DNA from: Planococcus lenghuensis | GTDB lineage: Bacteria; Bacillota; Bacilli; Bacillales_A; Planococcaceae | DNA length: 64,000 nt | Direction: 5' to 3' | NCBI RefSeq assembly: GCF_001999905.1 | Contig: NZ_CP019640.1 | Span: 3,080,001-3,144,000 of the forward strand | In this document: positions 58,590-64,000 of the stretch, one piece after another | How the letters are laid out: every line of letters starts with the position of its first letter | Numbering within the stretch: the first letter of the stretch is position 1 | Notes under the pieces: generated by a model | Told to the model about the DNA's origin: nothing | Database searches by the model: none | Seen by the model: the letters and a program-made list of their open reading frames with translations, nothing else | Translations under genes and position numbers: made by a program

Positions 58590-59471
58590 TTATTCACGGT
58601 TAAGTGTCACGGTTACAATTTCAGGCCGGTTGAAGATGCGAAGCGGGAAACTGCTGTTACCAAGCCCCCGGCTGATGACGAGCTCGGTATCCGCCAGTTT
58701 GACTGTTCCTTCTGTCAGCTCTGGGAAAAACCCTTGGCCAGGCGCAAACACTCCGCCGATTCCCGGGATACGGATCTGGCCGCCATGCGCATGTCCTGAA
58801 AATACCACATCAGCTTCAGTTTCAGCATACTCGTCGATGTATTCCGGCCTGTGGGCAAGCAGCAGCGTAAATGTATCCGTAAAGGGAATCACTTTAAGGG
58901 ATTCCTGTACATACTGACCTGCCCGTTCAGCGTATGCGATTTGCGGGTCATGAAAATCAACACCCACCAGCGGATCGTGCATGCTGGCATCTATCAAAGG
59001 ATCATGGATGCCGGCGATATAAATCGTCTGCCCTGCTCGATTCCACTCCATCATTTCATTTTCAAGCACAATGATATTCAAGTTCTCGAGGGCGGAAACG
59101 TGTATTTCCACCCGGTCCTTTGAAATCTCCTGGTTGCCTGTCGCAAAATATACAGGGGCAATCTCCAGCAGTCCCTCCATCAGCGTCAAGGCTGTTTCCA
59201 GATCATAACGGGCACTATCCACAATATCTCCTGTTACGAAAATGATGTCCGGTTCAGCGTCGGCGGTCTTTTCCAATATGGCGGATTGCCCGACACCGAA
59301 TGTGGCGCTGTGCAGATCTGAGATTTGAGCGATGCGCGCACCATCAAACGCGTCCGGAATTTCCGGGGAACTGATGCTATATTCAGTAACAGTGATCCAC
59401 TTATTATTCGCCCAGACAAACAAAACGGCACTTAGCAGCAAGATGACCAAGACAATAGCCCATTTCTTCAT
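58590..59471 (-). CDS. Membrane-anchored metallophosphoesterase (copy A)
   Basis: 293 residues. An N-terminal span (KKWAIVLVILLLSAVLFVWA), then a calcineurin-like domain: QISDLHSATFG, FVTGDIVDSARYD, YFATGNQEISKDR (GNHE variant with Gln instead of His), FTLLLAHRPEYID and FSGHAHGGQIRIPG. Similar to YkuE/YpbG-like phosphoesterases acting near the membrane. The copy differs from B by a ten-residue insert near 190-200. Tandem with copy B. Confidence 0.88.
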   Translation of the reverse strand: MKKWAIVLVILLLSAVLFVWANNKWITVTEYSISSPEIPDAFDGARIAQISDLHSATFGVGQSAILEKTADAEPDIIFVTGDIVDSARYDLETALTLMEGLLEIAPVYFATGNQEISKDRVEIHVSALENLNIIVLENEMMEWNRAGQTIYIAGIHDPLIDASMHDPLVGVDFHDPQIAYAERAGQYVQESLKVIPFTDTFTLLLAHRPEYIDEYAETEADVVFSGHAHGGQIRIPGIGGVFAPGQGFFPELTEGTVKLADTELVISRGLGNSSFPLRIFNRPEIVTVTLNRE

Positions 59472-59592
59472 TTCAACCCTCTTTTCCGTTCAGCGTCAAT
59501 TGTCTCACTTTAACGCCCCAAGGTTAAAAAGAAGTAATGCATGATGGAATGTCTTCACCCCTCCTGCTGTTTGATGCCGCTGCCATCCTTCT
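59472..59592 (-). repeat. Duplicated leader between the phosphoesterase genes
   Basis: The stretch upstream of copy A (AACCCTCTTTTCCGTTCAGC and GTTAAAAAGAAGTAATGC) is closely similar to that upstream of copy B (ACCCCTCTTTTCCATTCAGC, GTCAAAAAAGAAGCAATCC). The duplication therefore included control sequences. Confidence 0.65.
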
Positions 59593-60420
59593 TTATTCGC
59601 GGTCAAGTGTCACAACGACGATTTCCGGCCGGTTGAAGATGCGAAGCGGGAAACTGCTGTTGCCGAGCCCCCGGCTGATGACGAGCTGCAGATCATTAAA
59701 CCGGGTAACCCCTTCCGTCAGCTCCGGAAAGAAACCTTGCCCGGGTGCATACAGACCGCCGAGGCCCGGCAGCCGAATCTGGCCGCCATGCGCATGCCCC
59801 GAGAATACGACATCCGCTTCCGTCTCCATATACTCGTCGACCAGTTCCGGCCGATGTGCGAGCAGCAGGGTGAATTCAGCGGTAAACGGAATGGCTTCCA
59901 GCGATTGTGTACTATACTCGAAATTGCCAGCCGCATAACCCAGGAGCGGATCATGAACTCCCGCGATATAGATCCGTTCCCCTTTCCGCATCCACTCGAC
60001 CATCTCATTCTCGAGAATCGTAATGCCCGTTTCTTCAAGTGCAGACAGGATTTCATTCACGCGTCCCCGGGAAATTTCATGATTCCCGGTAACAAAATAA
60101 ACCTCCGCAAGCGTTGAGAGCCCATTTATCACTTCTATCGCCACATCCGGATCATACCGGTCGTTATCGACCAGATCGCCCGTCACAAAAATCACGTCCG
60201 GCTCTGCTGCTGCCACTTTTTCCAGCAATGCAGCCTGATCACTCCCGAATGTCGCGTTATGGAGATCAGAAATCTGAACAATGCGCGCGCCGCTGAACGC
60301 CGCCGGAATGTCCGGGGAACTGATGATATATTCTGAAACAGTGATCCACTTATTGTTTATCCAGACAAAGAAAATAATGACCAGCAGCCCAACGACCGCT
60401 GCTACAGCCAGTCTCTTCAT
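59593..60420 (-). CDS. Membrane-anchored metallophosphoesterase (copy B)
   Basis: 275 residues, clear paralogue of the downstream gene: span KRLAVAAVVGLLVIIFFVWI, then QISDLHNATFG, FVTGDLVDNDRYD, YFVTGNHEISRGR (canonical GNHE), FTLLLAHRPELVD and FSGHAHGGQIRLPG. ATG 60420 aligned with copy A; the first ATG of the frame (60438) is inside the ribosome site region. The copies probably arose by tandem duplication. Confidence 0.88.
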   Translation of the reverse strand: MKRLAVAAVVGLLVIIFFVWINNKWITVSEYIISSPDIPAAFSGARIVQISDLHNATFGSDQAALLEKVAAAEPDVIFVTGDLVDNDRYDPDVAIEVINGLSTLAEVYFVTGNHEISRGRVNEILSALEETGITILENEMVEWMRKGERIYIAGVHDPLLGYAAGNFEYSTQSLEAIPFTAEFTLLLAHRPELVDEYMETEADVVFSGHAHGGQIRLPGLGGLYAPGQGFFPELTEGVTRFNDLQLVISRGLGNSSFPLRIFNRPEIVVVTLDRE

Positions 60421-60514
60421 TCCACCCCTCTTTTCCATTCAGCGTTATTTGTTCCATTCTAACGCCTTCCGGTCAAAAAAGAAGCAATCCGCTATGGAAT
60501 CGCTTCATTTTCTT

Positions 60515-61300
60515 CTATACTTTTGTTTTTGCCGCGTTTCGGTGCGACAGCCAAACACCGAAGGCAACGAGTAAAGCGATCAGTACAGCAGTGATTCCGG
60601 CCGACCACCAAAAATCACTCAAGTCCGGCGCTTCAATCAGCCAGCTGCCAGCGTAGGCAGGCAGTTTGAGTGGTGATACGTTCCAATAGGCGCCAAGCAG
60701 ACCATCGATGATCTGGGCAATAAAAATCAGAACCAGCACTGCCGCTGCAGTGAGACCAGGTCCGGGAAGAGCAGCGCTTGCCGCCAGGATGATCGAGACA
60801 ATCAGGAGAATCCACAGACTGTAAGTCGCTGTGAATTGCACGGTCTGCCCCATATCGACCGCATCAAACAGAAGCCAGATATAGTAATAGGAGGCGAAAA
60901 ATCCAAGCCAGATGCTGACAAGCGCCACCGCACCGGCCATAACCCATTTGCTTATGAAATAAGCCGGATAAGACAGCGGCCGAACGTATAACAGCGTCGC
61001 CGTCCCGCTTTTCCTCTCCCCGGACACCGATCCCATATAGGCAAGAATCAGGATCAGCAATCCCATGAACTGATATTGCCCCATAACCGAGATCAGGATT
61101 TCTTCCGGTGCCGGCACCGGGAACCCGGCGACAACTTCCTCCGGCACATTGCCGGCAGATTCCAGTATTTGCGGCAGAAAGTATTGCGTCACCGGCTCGA
61201 TGATCCCGAACAGGATAAATACGACAGGTATCCAGAACACCTTATAGTTGCGGATGTTTTCCCGCCATTCCTTTTGAAGGAGCACGCTGAACTGGTTCAT
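60515..61300 (-). CDS. ABC-2-type transporter permease
   Basis: 261 residues, six spans (FWIPVVFILFGIIEPVTQYF, MGLLILILAYMGSVSGE, and others). Matches the ABC-2/NatB-like permeases that pair with the upstream ATPase. Start overlaps the ATPase stop by 4 bp (ATGA). Substrate unknown. Confidence 0.88.
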   Translation of the reverse strand: MNQFSVLLQKEWRENIRNYKVFWIPVVFILFGIIEPVTQYFLPQILESAGNVPEEVVAGFPVPAPEEILISVMGQYQFMGLLILILAYMGSVSGERKSGTATLLYVRPLSYPAYFISKWVMAGAVALVSIWLGFFASYYYIWLLFDAVDMGQTVQFTATYSLWILLIVSIILAASAALPGPGLTAAAVLVLIFIAQIIDGLLGAYWNVSPLKLPAYAGSWLIEAPDLSDFWWSAGITAVLIALLVAFGVWLSHRNAAKTKV

Positions 61301-62178
61301 CGGACACCCGCCACCTTTAAAAAGATTTCTTCCAGTGAGGCCGCTTGGTGTTCGATTCCGGTCACCCCTGCACTGTTTGCCGCAAAGTAATTCAGCACTT
61401 CCTGAAGTGCTGGCCGACCGTCAATAACTGGTATGTATACCGCATTTCCCTCATGTTTAATTTCCCAAGGCGCTTTTTCCGTGAATGCCGCAGCGGCTGC
61501 CGTATCTGAAAACTTCACCCGTATTCTCGGTTCCGCATAGCGGGACCGGACGTCCGCTAAAGATCCCTGTTCAACGAGCCGGCCATTCTGCAGGAACAGC
61601 AGCTGATCCGTCATTTCTTCCGCGTCATTCAGGATATGCGTAGAATACAGGATGGTCGTATCCTGCTGAAGCGATTTCAATAAATCCATGATTTCCCTTC
61701 TGCCTGCCGGGTCAAGTGCTGAAACCGGCTCATCCAGCAGCAGCAGCTGCGGCTGATGGACGATGGCTTGAGCGAGCCCGAGCCGCTGTTTCATCCCCCC
61801 TGAAAACGCACCGGTTTTTTTCTTCATTTCTCCTTTGAGACCTACAAATTCAAGCGTTCGCATGGACTGGGCTCTGGCATGTTTGGCATCAACTCCACTG
61901 ATTTTGGCAGCCATCTCCATAAATTCGAGCGCTGTCAGCCATGGGAAGAACCGCGGATACTGCGGCAGAAAACCGATCCCGCTTCCACTGTTCCAGTTGA
62001 TCGATCCCGCAGTCGGCCGAAGCAGTCCGCCCATCATGGAAAGCGTGGTTGTCTTTCCGGAACCGTTCGGGCCGATCAGGGCAGTCGCCGTCCGCTCCTC
62101 CAGAAGAAATGTAACATCATCCACTGCCAATTCGTTCCCGTATCGTTTTGTCAGGTTTTTCACTTCCAGCAAACTCAA
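61297..62178 (-). CDS. ABC transporter ATP-binding protein
   Basis: 293 residues. Walker A GPNGSGKTTT near 39, signature FSGGMKQR, Walker B LLLLDEPVSALD, switch His in STHILNDAEEM. A C-terminal DUF4162-like extension follows (VRSRYAEPRIRVKFSDTAA). TTG 62178 is chosen as start: GGAGG lies 8 bp upstream and it overlaps the PLDc_N gene stop by 4 bp; the longer frame to 62256 duplicates that gene's 3' end. Confidence 0.9.
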   Translation of the reverse strand: MSLLEVKNLTKRYGNELAVDDVTFLLEERTATALIGPNGSGKTTTLSMMGGLLRPTAGSINWNSGSGIGFLPQYPRFFPWLTALEFMEMAAKISGVDAKHARAQSMRTLEFVGLKGEMKKKTGAFSGGMKQRLGLAQAIVHQPQLLLLDEPVSALDPAGRREIMDLLKSLQQDTTILYSTHILNDAEEMTDQLLFLQNGRLVEQGSLADVRSRYAEPRIRVKFSDTAAAAAFTEKAPWEIKHEGNAVYIPVIDGRPALQEVLNYFAANSAGVTGIEHQAASLEEIFLKVAGVR

Positions 62179-62369
62179 TAATTCCGCCTCCCAATCACAA
62201 AGTACAGAATCGGCCCGATAATCTGGAACACAACGATTACAATGCCCCATAGCCATTTCGGACCGTTCGGGTTCGGATTTTTCAGCAAATCCACAAGCGC
62301 GAAAATGAGCGATGCAAACTCAATCAAAATTACCGGCAGCAGTGCTAAAATCACTGTCATGGTATCCAT
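62175..62369 (-). CDS. PLDc_N-domain small membrane protein
   Basis: 64 residues. Two spans (MTVILALLPVILIEFASLIF and GIVIVVFQIIGPILYFVIG) joined by DLLKNPNPNGPKWLW, the hallmark of the PLDc N-terminal domain found as stand-alone genes before ABC exporters. Its stop overlaps the start of the ATPase gene by 4 bp, so the three genes form one unit. ATG 62369 has GAGAGG upstream; GTG 62378 is possible. Confidence 0.85.
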   Translation of the reverse strand: MDTMTVILALLPVILIEFASLIFALVDLLKNPNPNGPKWLWGIVIVVFQIIGPILYFVIGRRNY

Positions 62370-62434
62370 TCCATTCACCTCTCTTCATATTACGCAAAGA
62401 GCAGGCGCCGGGTTTCACCGGAAAGGAGGAATTT

Positions 62435-64000
62435 TCACTCGGCCCCGTGCTTTGCGATTGCCCGGCCCGCTTCACGTCCGGTAAAGAGGCAGCCGCCAAG
62501 AAATGTGCCTTCAAGCGATCGGTAGCCGTGGACACCGCCGCCTCCAAATCCGCAAGCTTCCCCGGCTGCATAGAGCCCCGGCACGGGTTTTCCCGCCGTA
62601 TCCAGCACCCGGGCTGATAGATCGGTCTGCAGGCCGCCGAGCGTTTTCCGGCTCACGATGTTCAGCCGCACTGCGATGAGCGGCCCCGCTTTAGGATCAA
62701 GCAATTTATGCGGCTTCGCTACCCGGATCAGCCGGTCGCCCCGGTAATTCCGGGCGCCGCGAAGCGCAGTGATCTGCAGGTCTTTCGTAAACGTGTTATC
62801 CATTTCCCTGTCCCGCGCTTCCACTTGCCGCTGAATGTGCCCTGCGTCCAGCAGCCCGCTGCCAGTCAGTTCGTTCATGCCGGCTACGAGTTCTTCAATC
62901 GTTGCCGCCTGGACAAAATCTTCGCCGTTATCCAGAAACGCCTGAACGGGCGGCGTCGCCCCTTTTTTCACGCGGGCCAATACCTGCCGCAGACTTTTGC
63001 CGGTCAGATCGGGGTTCTGTTCGGAACCCGACAGCGCAAACTCCTTTTCAATGATACGTTGGGTCAAGATAAACCAGGAATAATCATAGCCCGTGTCCTG
63101 AATCGTTTTCAGAGTGCCGAGCGTATCAAATCCCGGAAAGTTCGGTGCCGGAAAGCGGTTGCCCTCGGCGTCAAGCCAGAGTGAAGACGGGCCCGGTAAA
63201 ATGCGGATGCCATGGACCGGCCATACGGGATTCCAGTTTTTAATGCCTTCCGTATAATGCCACATGCGGTCTTTATTCACGAGCCGGGCTCCTGCCCGCT
63301 CGCTGATCGCCAGCATCCGGCCATCAACGTGAGCCGGAACGCCTGAAATCATGTTTTCAGGCGGTTTGCCTAGACGCAATGGCCAGTTTTCCCGGATTAG
63401 ATCGAAATTCGCTCCGATGCCGCCGCTTGCGACAAGCACAGCCGGCCCTCTGTATTCAAAATCATCGATTACTTCCCGGGAACTGGATACGCCACGCTCT
63501 GATTCGCTTTCTTTCAGAACAGCACCCCGGACCCCGACCACAGCCCCTTGTTCTGTGATCAATTCATCCACCCGGTGACGCGGCCGGTAATCGACCAAAC
63601 CGCGTGCAATCCCTTCTTTCACCCGATCTGCGAATGGCTGGACGATGCCCGGACCGGTGCCCCAGACAATGTGGAACCGGGGAACGGAATTTCCGTGCCC
63701 TTCCGCCAGATAACCGCCGCGTTCAGCCCAGCCGACAACCGGAAAGAAGCGGATGCCCCGGCTCCGGAGCCACGCCCGCTTTTCGCCGGCTGCAAAATCG
63801 ACATAGGCTTTTGCCCATTTGAACGCCCAGGAATCTTCATCATCCAGCCGGTCGAATCCTGCAGTTCCGAGCCAGTCCTGCCAGGCGAGTTCTTTCGAAT
63901 CCTTTATACCGAGCCGGCGCTGCTCCGGTGAATCGACCAGGAATAACCCGCCGAATGACCACCACGCCTGTCCGCCAAATGACGCTTCCGGCTCCTGATC
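62435..64000 (-). CDS. FAD-binding dehydrogenase, N-terminus outside window
   Basis: 522 residues visible; the frame is open through base 64000, so the start lies beyond the window. FAD/succinate-dehydrogenase-like flavoprotein: LVASGGIGANFDLI mid, RTLGGLQTDL-type segment near the C-terminus (KTLGGLQTDLSARVLDTAGK) and the C-terminal FAD site GLYAAGEACGFGGGGVHGYR. Resembles the KsdD-like dehydrogenase group. Substrate unknown. Confidence 0.85.
   Translation of the reverse strand, partial: DQEPEASFGGQAWWSFGGLFLVDSPEQRRLGIKDSKELAWQDWLGTAGFDRLDDEDSWAFKWAKAYVDFAAGEKRAWLRSRGIRFFPVVGWAERGGYLAEGHGNSVPRFHIVWGTGPGIVQPFADRVKEGIARGLVDYRPRHRVDELITEQGAVVGVRGAVLKESESERGVSSSREVIDDFEYRGPAVLVASGGIGANFDLIRENWPLRLGKPPENMISGVPAHVDGRMLAISERAGARLVNKDRMWHYTEGIKNWNPVWPVHGIRILPGPSSLWLDAEGNRFPAPNFPGFDTLGTLKTIQDTGYDYSWFILTQRIIEKEFALSGSEQNPDLTGKSLRQVLARVKKGATPPVQAFLDNGEDFVQAATIEELVAGMNELTGSGLLDAGHIQRQVEARDREMDNTFTKDLQITALRGARNYRGDRLIRVAKPHKLLDPKAGPLIAVRLNIVSRKTLGGLQTDLSARVLDTAGKPVPGLYAAGEACGFGGGGVHGYRSLEGTFLGGCLFTGREAGRAIAKHGAE

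Noticed and set aside
1-64000. Prophage, plasmid or genomic-island content
   Set aside because: No integrase, phage structural, replication or conjugation genes; only the single TnpB element is mobile.
1-64000. tRNA or rRNA genes
   Set aside because: No cloverleaf with conserved GGTTCRANNCC arm or rRNA-like tract was noticed by eye; a tRNAscan run would be decisive.

Overview
The window reads as chromosomal DNA of a low-GC-phylum but moderately GC-rich Bacillales bacterium, most likely a Planococcaceae member (Planococcus / Bhargavaea / Sporosarcina type). The reasons are strong AGGAGG-type ribosome sites, SAM-I riboswitches, sigma-B-type promoters, Bacillus-type orthologues (YwrC/YwrD, MhqD, YdaG, YsnF, GsiB, CssRS/HtrA, YjcD, YwbE) and dispersed extragenic repeats. 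No rRNA, tRNA, CRISPR array or prophage was seen. The genus is an inference.

Layout. 0-2.9 kb: two-component system (response regulator, tiny membrane ORF, truncated sensor), an EamA transporter and a small HTH protein. 2.9-10.3 kb: methionine block. metY-metX lies under one SAM riboswitch, then a PlsY-like acyltransferase, then metN-metI-metQ plus an M20 amidohydrolase under a second SAM riboswitch. 10.39-11.83 kb: a solo TnpB element of the IS200/IS605 type with intact ends. 11.9-13.1 kb: pepT, followed by 0.7 kb of repeat-rich DNA. 13.8-17.4 kb: a V4R-STAS protein divergent from a sigma-B-type YdaG gene, then nsrR divergent from hmp with a clear NsrR operator. 17.4-28.3 kb: housekeeping and stress genes (VOC, FhuF-like, APH-like, VLRF1 release factor, DUF3243, MFS, YjcD helicase, YwbE, YsnF, a frameshifted HAD phosphatase, MhqD). 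28.9-32.4 kb: chromate block ywrC-ggt(ywrD)-chrA-chrA. 32.5-45.4 kb: PadR/DUF4097 operon, a 21-bp tandem repeat array, SRAP, ribokinase, an Rrf2 regulator coupled to an 8-cysteine mini-protein, MFS, DASS, YdjM, M50, YfbR, DUF488, an M4 protease and YihY.

45.4-52.4 kb: the most novel part. It holds a LexA-box-controlled 35-residue holin-like peptide with a candidate antisense RNA, a Cu/Zn-SOD-like lipoprotein that has lost its metal loop, DUF1028, DUF2071, Mn catalase, a KGG-repeat GsiB protein, an AT-rich islet with an unannotated 56-residue membrane ORF, Ohr, and a DJ-1/PfpI protein lacking its cysteine. 52.4-64 kb: HtrA and CssRS, a dynamin-like GTPase, histidine phosphatase, CHY zinc finger, GNAT, two tandemly duplicated metallophosphoesterases, an ABC exporter with a PLDc_N mini-protein, and a FAD dehydrogenase that runs off the end.

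The genes share two themes: sulfur and methionine acquisition under SAM control, and a dense set of general, oxidative, nitrosative and envelope stress functions. Five of the stress genes have sigma-B-like promoters or regulator domains. Several small genes and control elements (the toxin, the Cys-rich protein, the 45- and 56-residue ORFs) are too short for routine gene callers.
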